A stretch of 64,000 bases of DNA, taken from Puffinus mauretanicus (lineage: Eukaryota > Chordata > Aves > Procellariiformes > Procellariidae). The first letter of the stretch is position 1; each line of letters opens with the position of its first letter. The stretch is from the NCBI GenBank assembly GCA_023333565.1, contig JAJKFH010001094.1, forward strand, positions 1-64,000. Direction: 5' to 3'. Positions 1 through 12,900 of the stretch are shown piece after piece. The notes beneath the pieces are model-generated. The model was not told the origin of the DNA, made no database searches, and worked only from the letters and a program-made list of their open reading frames with translations. The translations under genes were made by a program, and so were the position numbers.

Positions 1-3000
1 CAAAGGAGATAAGATGGAATGAGTCAAAGGATCATGGAGCTCTAAATAAATCCTGGTTCTCCAAATAGAACTCAATGAGTAATTAATCTGAAAAGATTAA
101 CCTATTTTACTTTCACTTGCTGAACAACATTAATTTTGAAGCTCAATGATAAAACGCTCAATTTTGGCATGAGTTCATAATACTAACACCAGTTAACAGA
201 CACTTCCCAGGACTTTTCCTCGCATCTACTTTCCAGAAATATTATTACACTTTCTGAAGCATTAAAATCTCATTTCTTGTACTTTACTCTCACTGAAAAC
301 TATACAGCAGGATACAGTGAACAGAGTTTCACCCTGAGTAGTCCGTCGTCTACTAAGGATCAAGTCTAGGGAATGTCATTCACCACCCGTTTTTACTTCT
401 AATGCAGAAACCTGCAACGAACCAGCGATGGAGAACTGCTTGTTTAAAACTACAAAAACCCTATGATTCCGTTTAGGCAATAGACTTTCAGAGTCTAGAA
501 AACCTTCCTCTGGTGTCTGAAATGGGTCTTAAGTCATACCAAGCTTGAACTAAACTTTCACTTCATTAACACACGATACAGGGTATCCTGTATCAAACCA
601 AGCTGTTTAGATTCAAGCTAAGAATGCAAAACCAAGGCAGCCCTGTCTTTGCACTGGCTATGGTGGCTTTTACCACTCAAAATGCATGCACATACATACA
701 CAATTTATGAGCATGTGTGTGTGTGTGCCTACATACAAGGTATATACACACACAAACACACATCCCCCAGGAAAACCTTCTCACGTCACCAAACCCACAG
801 CCTGCTAGTTAACATACAGCTACCATTCCTGAATTCAATCTAGCCTTATGCCCACAGATTCATCTCTTTATTCATATAAAGAATATATCAGACACCTTAT
901 ATCAGACCCCTTTACCTTCAAATTACTTTAAGATATAACACAATGTAACATAAAACATCAGATCACAATTATATCATGCTTCATCCCAATTGTGATCCCT
1001 ATGCCTATCTATGAAACTCTCCAAGTGACTGTCCAGGGTATTATAGAGGATAGATGAACAAATACGTGATCCTGGTGTTTAATCCATACAGAACGCACAT
1101 TGAATTCAGCTTACATTTGAACTGTGCAAGGAGTACAGTTTTAGACCTAGAAACAATGGATGAGCATGAGGACTGGTTCATTTGAGTGGTATGTATAAAA
1201 TCAAATGTTTTTCTACAGCAGATGTATAGCCTATGTTTAGGAGTCAGTTAGTTCCTTAGATGAATCAGATATGCTCAGTACTGCAATGCAAAGTGTTAGA
1301 AACTATGAGTCAAACCTTAAAAAAAAACTATTTTACAAAAAATTAAGATTTTAGAAAGAAATAAATACTGGGCAGCAGGACAGGGACAGTCATTTGTCTC
1401 CTAGTTTCCAAAGCATCTGTGATAATTTTGAATCATATTATCAGACTTTTTTCATATCAGTGGTTACTGCTACATGCAACTTTTTATATATAGATTTTTA
1501 GTGGAACCTGAATTTGCAGCTTAGGTGATTAATCACCTGAGCCTGGAAACTGAACCTTTGAAATACCAAAATACATCTAATATAATCACAATGGCTAACA
1601 ATGCCTACTGTGAGACTGACACTTCTTATGTGACAAGTTTCTCTAAGCCCAGGATATAGCAGGTGAATGGTGCCATTAAATGAAGAACAATCATTCACTG
1701 ACACATTTGTTCATCACACCATTATTTCACTTGTTCCTTCTATGAGCCTGTGACAACCTGCACATATGTGCTGTAAGGAACTGGTTGATTTCCAGCTCTC
1801 ACTGGGCTAGTATGATAGGGCTACATACTGCTAATTCAGAAGCTCCCCCAGTCTATTTCACAGCTTCGTCAGCACCCACGCTGGTACGGTATTTTGCTTT
1901 CAGCTGATCACCCAGTAAGCTGATCTGTTCTAATTCTGAATTTGTGTCTGTTGGAAATATTGCAAGTCTCGAAGAAGGAATATGAAAAGATCTGAATCTG
2001 AGATTTTTCACTTCAAAATGGTCAGTCTACACAGGACTCAAAGAAAGAACTGTCAGTAGTCACAATTATTTAGAGATTACTTGGACCCTGCTGAGCTAGC
2101 TATTCTACAAATGCCTGACAGAAGGCTGACATCTTCACAAAATGTCAGTAAATATAAAATAAGGGACTTAAGATGTCTATAAGCATACAGAGAAGACAAG
2201 TGTAATTTACAGTACCAACAATCAAAAGCATTCTGTTTGCTGTCTCTAAAACCTGAAGGTCAAAGATCAGGCTGGACATAGGTGATCCATGGGGCCAGCC
2301 TACTAAAGATTTACTTGTTCCTGTGGGCAATGGAACACAGGAGGGTGAGGGACTGCCGGCATAGCTGACTGCCTCTGAATAACCTCCTCCCAGCCCCAAA
2401 GTACTATTTACAACTGGGGGCAATTTTCAGTACAGATCGCACAGAGAGCACAACTTCAATTTATGCCTTTTGGAACCATGCTGAGACATGATTCACTGTG
2501 CCTTTCAGACAACTTCCATCTTGCATAAGTTTATCTCATGAGTCAGCAAGAAAGCACTAGTGCCTTTCTTTTCCTCTTCCATCAAAACACCCCCCTTGTC
2601 AAACCTACCTGGTGTTTGCTCTGGTGTTCCTCCAAGTGCTGGAGCAGACTGCTCGTGTCTGGTCAAGCTCAAAGCTTAAAAAAAACAAAAAAACAAACAA
2701 AAAACACAAAAAAAAACAAAACAAGAAAGAGCAACTCTGTTTAAAAAGGCAGTACTGACATACTTCAGCTTATATTCAGTGCTAGCATGTTTATGTTCAT
2801 TTATTCATGCAATGTTGTCAGGCAGTGAGTGTAACCGTTTAAAACATGTCACTTCTATGCCCTACAGATTTTGTGCACCATGTTCTATAACTCCAGTTTT
2901 CTCCATCGTTCAGTTTTGCTGGTACAAGAGTCACCACACAGGAGCCCCTATGCAGGATCAGAAATCAGTCAAGAAGGATTACCTAAGAGTCCCAAAATAT

Positions 3001-3743
3001 GGTGGTGTTTGTTTTGGAGAAAAGAAATTACCTTTTAAATTAACAGTTCACCAGCACCCAGGTTTGAACATTTTATCAGTTCCTATTATATGGGTAGGAG
3101 CAATGTGAGAGGTCCAATTTGAATATAAAGACTAATCTGTGTTTGTAAAATTCTCTAAATGAGAATGGCTAAGCTTTATTTCTGCTTGGAGGGATAGTTG
3201 TACAGCGCTCCATACAGGCCTATGGATTTCCAGCACCTAGGTCCTCCTATACAAGCTGGCAGGAAAGATGTGTTGCATGGACGTTGTTTTCTTAACAAAC
3301 GAATTCTGAAGATATCCAAAAGCTCATTTGAAACATTAACAGTTGCTTTTAAGATGTTTAGCGTATGCTGCATACACTGATTAATAATTACAATTAATAA
3401 ATAAATTAGTAACAGAGGAATTTTTCTGTAAACACTGTATCTATTTTAGACAAAACTACTGTGTATTAGCCACAAATAAAAATTAAGATCTATCCACAAA
3501 CTAGTCTTGGAGCATTTTGTTCTGGCATTTTAAACAAGCACAGCATAGACATAACGTTTGTCTATGTTCTTTGTCAAACTCACTAACTTGTCATTATCTG
3601 AATAATGCCCAAATCAGTCAGAAACCTAGATTTGCTATCCCAATTGGATAAATATTGACAATTCCGATGTGTACCCAGCAACAGGATACGATCCTAAGGG
3701 AGAAGATACAGGCGTGTCACAAAAATATAAATAGATACTCAAC
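1..3743 (-). other. UNC79: UNC79 intron 26 (partial)
   Basis: Noncoding sequence following the exon 26 donor. I searched for the expected next coding segment (beginning RQQSPEND in the family) and did not see it, so exon 27 is probably below the window. The stretch holds a small TG/CA dinucleotide patch near 714-760 and an A-rich run near 2678-2731; otherwise nothing recognised. Confidence 0.75.
714..762. repeat. TG and CA dinucleotide patches
   Basis: A (GT)7-type run at 714-727 is followed closely by a CACACA-rich run at 741-762, so the two could pair as an inverted repeat. Ordinary microsatellite material. Confidence 0.7.
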
Positions 3744-3923
3744 GAATTTTGGTGGTTAAGGTTTCTGGAAGGGAGAGCGCTCTCTTTGACTCCACTGGTC
3801 CCTTCACACTGTCCCTCAGGGAACGCACACTCTTCTGACGATTACGTGCGAAACGAGCCCTCTTGATCTTCCACATTGCTGCATCACTGAGGTTGGCGAC
3901 ATTTGTCCGGACAGCAGTGATAG
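3744..3923 (-). CDS. UNC79: UNC79 coding exon 26 (residues 1192-1252)
   Basis: Encodes ITAVRTNVANLSDAAMWKIK, the basic RARFARNRQKSVRSLRDSVK and the linker SKRALSLPETLTTKI, ending on the first base of Arg1252. Acceptor TGCAAAG has a poor pyrimidine tract. The proposed donor GTTGAG is atypical at +3; reading past it hits a stop one codon later, so a splice must occur here or close by. Confidence 0.92.
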
Positions 3924-6900
3924 CTTTGCAAATGCAATTGACCAAGTTAGGATTCATTCCACAGCATGGCGAGGCCCTAATGCTGCCAAGTGCCAAATGC
4001 AACTGGGCCCCAGGTCCCACTCAAGTCAAGCAAGCTTCATATGGGCTCGAGGGTCCATCTGCAAGGTACTCATCTGCATGCTCTCATTCTGAAATCCATA
4101 AAACCCCAAATGGCATAACTGTGTTTAAAAAATGATGCTGTTACTACTTTCTTTAGAGATTGGACAAAAACAGGTTCTTGAAACCAAAACCTGAATTTCA
4201 GGCTAAGGGAATATGAGATGCCCTCTATTTAAAACAGCAGGAATCTCGTGAGTATGGATCACATTAAGTGCACTCATACCCAAATGTGGCCTCTAGTTTT
4301 GCCTCACTGACCTCCTCTCCTGCCTACACCTATCATCCTGGATTTGAACAGCGCCTCCAAAAATCTGTGAGTGTGATTATGCCTTTATAGTGGTGTTACC
4401 ACTGTGTGTCTTATAGTGGTGTATCACTGTATGTCTTAATGGGGCCACCGATACTTTTCTATACTCATGTCTATAGTGCATTCAAACTCTTTGAATTTAA
4501 TTACCTGAGCAACTAAAGCCAGTAAGCCCATCCTTTGCATCACTTATGACTTTGAAAAGGCAAAGAGAAAGGTTAAAAAGAAACTTGAAAAATATCTTTT
4601 GCATATTTTAAATTTTAAATCACTCCCAAATATTCATATTTAAAGATATGACCCTACATTTGCAGCCATAGGTGCTAGAAACTAGTGCCGAAATTCCCTC
4701 CTCAGGCCACAGCAGCAGTTCCCAGCTTTGGGTCAAGCTACTCACATATGGAGAAGAAAATATGTTTGCAGTTCCTCCCATCTCCTCTATGGATGCAGCA
4801 GCAGCACCTGGGCTTTTTTAGGCACTGGGCTCCATGCAAGCATAGGAGGAGGCATTAGGGAGGCTGAGGGACCACACGCTGTCCAAACAGCTGTCCCCAC
4901 CTCCTCCAAGCAAATCAGATGGAAATAGGTCTGCCTCATGGGCCACCACTTGGGTAAGGAAGTTTTCAATTACTCAGCATTGTTAAACAATCATGCACAA
5001 ATTATTTTTTAGCCCCCCCTAGTGAATGGAAGGAGACATGGTGTCTCATCAAGAAACCAAGTATGAACAGGACAAACATTTACAAACATTTGTCACTGCA
5101 GGAATAGTTAACTGAGCACCAGCTCTAAGAGTCCGTGTACCTCTTTGTGCTGTGCCCATACATCTGTTTGTTTTTCGAGGGTCATACAGCTCCTAGGGCT
5201 GTCTTTGTACAGACCGCTACAGAACAGGGTCAGGCATGACTTAGGCCTTGGAGAATAGCAATGTTGATAGCATAAGAACATCTACAAAAGAACAGGTGGG
5301 TTAACGCAGGTTGCAGCTGATCACAAAACCAGACCACTTTTCAACCAAGGCTGGCAATCATATCCTAGTGAGAGTAAAACATGATGTCCAAAGGTGCGAC
5401 AGAATATAGCCTAATCTGTATCTGGGCAGTCAAAAAATGCTCACTTTAAATTATTCTCTTTTGGCCTGAAAGATTACTTAATTTCAGAGAATTTATACAG
5501 GTGAGACCTAGATCTCAGACCCTTGCAGGCAGCTGAAATTCCAGAAGCTGACAAAAGGTGATCAGATTGATTTGGACTCTGCTTACTTGTTGGGAAAGGG
5601 AATTCTTTGTTGCAGTCCAGATGAAGCTGTGCTTCCAGAGACAGGGTCTCAAAACGATTCACAAAGAACTCCCAGCTCAAAGCTGGAATATCCGCTTTTA
5701 GAAAATGAAGTAGCAAAAGCTTACTAAGAATTGTGGGCCTGTCCTTGACAACTGTGTCAAACTGGAAATCAAGGCAGAGGCAGAGACCCTACAGAGGGGG
5801 AAAAAAAAACAACACAACAACACAGAACTGAGATGTGAAAACTCTAAGTATTTTTTAAAGCAAAGGGAGGTCAAAGCTCTCAACTTCTCCTGTTAATTAG
5901 TACAGAATAAAGGTTTAGCTCCTTTTTCCTACCAAGTCCTTTAAATCAGAACTAATGCTACTGATACCAGTGGAAAAGTAAGGTAAGTCAGGAGATAAAT
6001 CAACATCATATTTAGAATGTAGAATTTGCTAAGATTTTGAGGAATACAAAGGTGTAGGCAAAGTTCTGCCCTACTGCACATTTGGTACACAATATCAAAG
6101 TATTCTCTTCACACACCTCTGCCTGAGAAAAAGCTTATATTTAGGCAACTGAATCAAGCCCTTAATTACAAAAAGAATGAATCACCAAGCCCAAACAGAG
6201 GAAGAAAGATTATGTGGTGAAGTATATCAGAAGCACTTTCTCTCAAAATGTTTCTGTATTTTATTTGCACTAGAATTTTGGGTGTAGTGTCAAGACTTAT
6301 GTTTGAGAAGAAAACCCACACGTTAAATATGAAAGTGCGGTATACCGGTAACAGTCTCAGTGAACTCAGTGAATTCAAGTTCTCTGGAAACTATTTTGAA
6401 AACGCACTATATGGAATAAAACTAGCAAGTATTAACACCTTTTTATAGGCAGTAACACTGAACTTCTTAAAATACATATTCATTCTATTCTTAAGACAAC
6501 TAGAACTGAATTGTGTACTATGAGAATTTTTTTTTATCTTGCTTGTATACATAGGATCTGAGCCACTTTCATATCTGCTTAGTTTTAATCATGAGAATTC
6601 TGACTGGCAGGGTCTCTCACATGCTTAAAATTACATGCCTAAGTAAATCTTGAAAAGATCAAGACCATGTTTGGTTTTGCTTGAATATATTTACTCACTG
6701 TCAGCTCAGCAGGGTCATAAGACTTACAAATACTTTTTTTTTAATTGAAAAATGTCAATAAATTTTAAAATAATAAAGAACATTTACAGCTTTCTACGAT
6801 AGCAGTTCCAATGCAATAGTAATAGTCATCAGAGTTTTTACAGTTGGACTCAATGATCTTAAAGTTCTTTTCCAACCTAAATGATTCTATGATTCTAAGT

Positions 6901-9900
6901 TGGGGCTAGGGCAGTCTCATTTCCCTTGGCTATTCTGTGCATATGTCAATTACCAAGACCCGTAAGGCCTGCCTAAAGAGGTATTAGCAGTGACCGTGAT
7001 GCTGTACGCCTGAACCACTTTGAACTTTGGGTGAAAACCCAGATTCCTGTTTGAATGTATTTTTTCCCCATATAACGAACCTACCTGTAAAGCTGGCCTC
7101 TTTATGGTGTCAAGTAATAGCCCAGCTCTTGTAGCTACTGCTGGGTTGACATCTTCCACAGCAGTGAGGAAACAGCAGAATGCATGAGCCAAAGAGTACT
7201 TCAGTAGGTGGTTTTTTGTCACAGAGTGAATATCCAAAAATCTGCACAACACAGCCACCTTCTCCACTGTAGCAGCCATGTCCCCAGACAAAGAAAATAT
7301 GCATATTAATTTAGGTAATGGCTTCTTTATGTCCTGGTTAATATACCTCTCCTAGAAATATGCACATCTGAGAAAGTAACAACAAAAAATAGCTGGCAAG
7401 TGTTGTAATTTTGATTTTACTTTGATTGTCCAAAACGTCTCATGTTCTCCTCTATTTTACTGCATTGTTGTGCCATAGTTTTGCACCAGACTATCTCCAA
7501 AGCTCCCCAAAGCAGCAAAAAGATAATCATCTATTATAGGTCTCCCCAATTATAGCTGGGAAAGCTCTACTTCTTCAGTGAAGCAACAGAGAGCAAATAG
7601 TGTACATTTCTCAGGCCTACCTGCTTCAAATCTCATCTTCCAATCTTTGCTGTTGAAATTGCTGTTTATGATTGTCCAGAAAATGTCAGCTCCATGGGGA
7701 AGCGAAAGTGCATGAAGAAGAAGTGGGACTGCCAGGGAAGAAAGCTGAGAGAACTCAGACTTCACAACTCCCCATAAGCTGGAAAGACCAAAAAAAAGCA
7801 AGCCTGCTTAGAAAAACACTCCCTTGACACCCTTTCTTCTAAATATCTACACTGTATTGTTGGTGTGAATGCACTTTTCATGAAAATCTCTATGAGCCAT
7901 CCTGGGCATTTATGTGAATACTACAGAGTCGCTGGCAGGAGAACAGAGCTACTCACAAATCTTCAACTACAGCAGTTTTTCTTGAAAATCCAGGTTCAAA
8001 CATTCCTTACATTGAAACACTTCAGATTTGACAAGAGTTTGCCTAATTCAAGGCACAACTGCCATGGAACGTAATCTATGCTATGAATTAGCAGTTTCAG
8101 CACGACCAGCTTCAGCACATAAGCCACATGAACTGTCTTGGCACCACGAATCATGTGCATCCACGAATGACTAAGATCTCAGGTGTTCACAATTTGCTGG
8201 TATTTAGATTCAGGACAGTTTCTCTAGTCTGCTAAATCCTACAGTCTAGGGAGGTGCACAATGAAATTGATACAGAGCAGCTGTAAGTGCTGATGAACAC
8301 TCTCTATTTCAGAACATCATATGCTGATGTTTATTCAGTGAGTCTTCTGCAAAAGTCCCTTTCTCCAAAGAGAATCTTAAAATGCACAGATTTCAATCCA
8401 ATTCACTCTGATTCTAAATGAAAAAACCTCCTTTACCTCTTAAAAATAAAGTGCAATACTGTTGTTCTCTCAGCTTTAATGCTTTTATTTTGTAGAGTCA
8501 GGGAAGATACCTCAGTCTCAGACAAAGCTATTATTCAGTATGAGAAACTCTGACTTACTGCAAAACAAGTAGTGTATGACAGAGTAGCCATGATGGACAA
8601 TGCAGGGTACCTTGGTTTCATTTGCAACTTCTTAATTAGCCTGTGCGATGTGCCCTTATACAGTTACTTAACCTTTCCACACTTCCCTACCACCTTTTGT
8701 TAATTTTCCATACTAAACCTGCAAATTCTTTCATTCCAACAACGAATGTATAGTTGGAGAATCAACGAAGTATGAAGACAAAATGTGTGATAAAAACCTA
8801 CCTTGCAATCAGCATGTGGTCTTGAATATAGGCAAGAAATTGTGGATGGTCCTTCCTTGCTATATACAGGCATTCCCCATGAAGACACAGGATCTTCAGA
8901 CAATTCAGCATGTTAAAAAGAATGTCTGGTTCTTCAAACCTTGACATTTCCTGTGTAAGCAGATGTACTACTCTTAACACAATGGCACCACTTAACCAAA
9001 AATTCAAACTAAATAAACAAGTAATCAACGTTACCTGCAATATAGTGTATATGAGCCTCAAGGTAACTGGAAGTTGCTGATAACAAAATTTTCTTTCTGT
9101 GTCATTCTTTACTGCTGTTAAAAATGTAAGTTACATAAAATGTTGTTAAAGTTCTCTCATCTGTGGATTCAAAATGAAACTAAAGAATGTCAAAGTGATG
9201 AGAGAGAAATTAATTCTAGCCACAGTAACCCTGCAGTCAGTAAAGTTACAACAGCATGGAATTTGGCATGTAATGTTTTTGCTACTTTGTATGTACAAAA
9301 AGCCAAGATTTCTTCTAACACTTTTTTGAGAGACAGTCACACTTGCTATCAACATAAATACAGCCTTCCTATTTAATTAGTACATTGAAAGAATTAAATG
9401 CATGAGAAAAAAGTGACTGTGCATTGTTGGACCTGAAAGACTGCTTCAGAACCTTGTATTCTATATGAGTAGAAGCGTTTCATTTAAAGCCTTACTGAGA
9501 TACTCAACCTTCTCACCCTCCACCTACCAGCATTTTCTGTGGTCTCTGTGTGATTTCCTGGGTTTTCTCCATGTTTTCGTGCCGATTTGTCTTCCTCTTC
9601 TCCTTCAGTTCCTATAATAAACTCAGGTCTAGTATACAGAAGACTATCCTCGAGGTTATCTGTTGGCTCCTTTAAGAATATAATAAGTTAAATTCATTTC
9701 TTGATGTTATCTAAATACATGAGGCCATATCCTGCTGTTTAGTCTCATTTGGCAAATGAGGCCAACACTGTCTAGTTCCATGTCCACTTGTGCATTCAAA
9801 TCACTTGCATATCTAAAATTCTGCATCAGCAAATGCATACCGACAAGAAGACTATGTTTCAAACATGGATTTAAGTGATATACCACTTAACAAAAACTGT

Positions 9901-12900
9901 ATATCCATATTGGAGCTGACGTCGATCCAATCACAGGGTGATGATTTCACCAAACTTGTCATCCTTGCCTCAGAGGAGTAACAGACAAGAGCAGGGCATG
10001 TTTCCTACACTACTGTAGAGTTACAGGCTTAGAGGCAGGAGCTACCTCAATCACTTTTACATTGAAAAAAGGACCAGGCTGGAGTTACTTCTGCCTGTGG
10101 CCAGGAGCTCAGGATTACAGATTGCCATTGTGACCTTTATGTTATAAAACACAAGGTGGATCCTAGAAACGGTACCGAGCCCCAGCACTCAAAAGACTTC
10201 ACCACTTGCTACTTTTCGGCTGAGGTGAGAATCTGAACTGAAAGGGCATGAAATGATTTTTCTAGCACAAGTTACTGAATACCACATGCACAATACCTGC
10301 TATTAGCATACACATCCAAATGGAATTCTGAAACTTTTACACATCAGAAGGCAACACTATGCTCACCACCAAAAAAAAAAATACTAATAAATATCCTGCC
10401 ACTACCATGCCACAGCAAATGAGCACTCAGAATAAGGGGGATTATGCTGTCTTCTGAACTACCAGATGCATCAGTTACATATAACAGACATATAGCTTAA
10501 AATAAATTCATCACACCACAGGTAATGCTTCAATTCTTCTGCAAATCTACGGAGGACTTTAATGATGACTAGCAATTGGAGAGTACATATCTCTGTTTGA
10601 TAAAGCTGGATATTCAACCTGAAGTATATTCTGTTTTTCAACGGTGCTCAGCATTTTCAAAAATCAAGCACCAACTAAGGCTTGCTCATTTGACAACTGA
10701 TTCACTCAAAATCATTAATCATTTCAAAATATCCACTCTTAGCTTTTAAAAGAAGATGAAAAGCACTAAGTATTAACATTTCACATTTTATTTAAGACAC
10801 AGTATCATAGGAGTGTCCTTCCAAAGTGAAACAGCGCTTCAATGTTGATGGGGGAAGAGTTCATATTGGATGAATATTGTCATCTTCCCTTCCTTGAATC
10901 AGTTCAAACTTAGGAAATTTTACAATTCAGTGGCATTTTGCTTTACCCTCCCAAATCCTCCATGCCAAAAGTCAGAGCAGCTTTGCTCCCTTGTGCACAA
11001 TGTAATGAGAACAATGAAGAAGAGGAGTTTCAGCACACCAATAATATAGGCCCTTTCCTGGTCTACTTACCACAAGCCTGATTTCTTCTTTTGGAGCAAG
11101 CTGTTCCAGCAGCTCAAAACCCAGCTGGTAACACAGAATGCTGGACTGACACAGACCACATTCAACTGCTTTTTCATCTTTCTGACAGGTGTGAGAACCA
11201 CCCCAGGGTGCCTGGAACACATTGTTTATGATGGATATTATATCTTTTGAAATGCTGTTCTCTAAGCCCAAAGTGACACCATCATCCTGGAGTTCCATCT
11301 GAAAGAGAGTGAAAAGAGTAAGGATTTATTATTTATCTAAAAGCCAGAGTACTAACTATTCTGCCTATTCCCACATTTCTGCCAGTGTTATATTACAGTA
11401 CTGCGAAGAGTTTGAGATAAACTGCAACTCACAATTTTAAATTGCCACTGGTGTTGAGGCCCAAGCTCAAATAGCTGGAGTAAACGGACAATTTCAAGCA
11501 CAGGATCCATGAATCTTACCTGGAGACAGTTACCTAAAACACTTGGCCTTAGATTCACAACGTACAAATTTAGCTATCCAAAAATTATGCAGCTAATCTA
11601 AGCTATGAACAAGCCTCTGCTTCTAGTCTGTAGAAATGAACATATCTCCAAGGAGAAGTTCCTTTCACTCATATGAGCTATCTAACATGAATGCGGAGGT
11701 ATCTAACTTCTCTTCATTGAACATGACTCCTATATGAGTAAAGGCAGATGACAGCTGTAGAGGGATTTAAATGCCTTATACTTCATGCCAGTCCCCTAGC
11801 AGAAAGGGACTCAGTACAGGATTAAAGGAGAGCCAAAAGTGACTACAGAACTTCAGTGTCCCCTCAACCTGTTTTTCTTCTGCGAGTACCTGCTTCAAGA
11901 TGAGATCAAACATCAGAATGAAGCAATTAAGATTCATTTCATCATCTTCACAGTCAAAATCAATTGTCTTTCCACTGGTGTGTCCAAAGTTCTTGAAAGG
12001 GCTATGAAAAGGACTACGTATTGGACTCCGAAATGGGCTCTGGAAGGGGCTTGGGAAAGGACTCAGCATGTTGTGCTGAACTCTGCGCCCAGGGTCAGAA
12101 GCAACGCTTACCTGAAGACATAAAGAATCAACACGTCAAAATGACTGTTACACATTTAAGCAACCTGATCCTACATGAAACTGCAGAAACTGGCAAGAAC
12201 TTTGACAGCCTTACTATTCCCTTCCATAGCTTTTTGCAGAATCTACAGGTGTCCCTTAATGCCATTAAATGATAAAATATGATAGAAGTACAGGAATCAT
12301 ATTCTGCACTGATGTATACATTCTCTTAAGCTAAGTGGCTGACATCCATTATCTTATTCCTACTAAGGAGAAATTTTAACATCATAAACCAAACAGAAAA
12401 TTGGTGCAGGCAGTAAACTGGCCATCAGGTTAAAATTATCTGCTCCATGATCCAGGGACATGAACTTCAATAGTAGGAGGCTAATAAAGGAGACTCTCTC
12501 AAGAAAACAGTGTAAGGCTATACCAAGGATACACGTAGCTGGAAATGAACTAGACACAACGGTAACAAGATGTGCATGTCTACATTGATTTATGTCCACA
12601 CCACAGTAGGCCACCTAAAACCCTGAGGACCTCTAAGTGTTCCAGTGAGATACACAGTTAGATGACACATGAGGACTATTTTTAGGCCAGCTATGGTCTG
12701 AAAGACCAGACAGTAAGTTTGTCCGTTCTTTCTAAATTTATAGTGTTTCCAATCAAATGCTGCCATATTGAAAGATGACTTTTTAATTCTTCACATGCAT
12801 TCTATTAGGAAAACTGTTCTAAGCAAAATAATAAGCAGGATAAATAACAGTTACCCTCCGAGCTGCAAGATTTCCCGCCAGTTCACTGACTCTCGATTTT

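Noticed and set aside
1..3743. Search for UNC79 exon 27
   Set aside because: None of the expected downstream protein segments is readable on the minus strand here.
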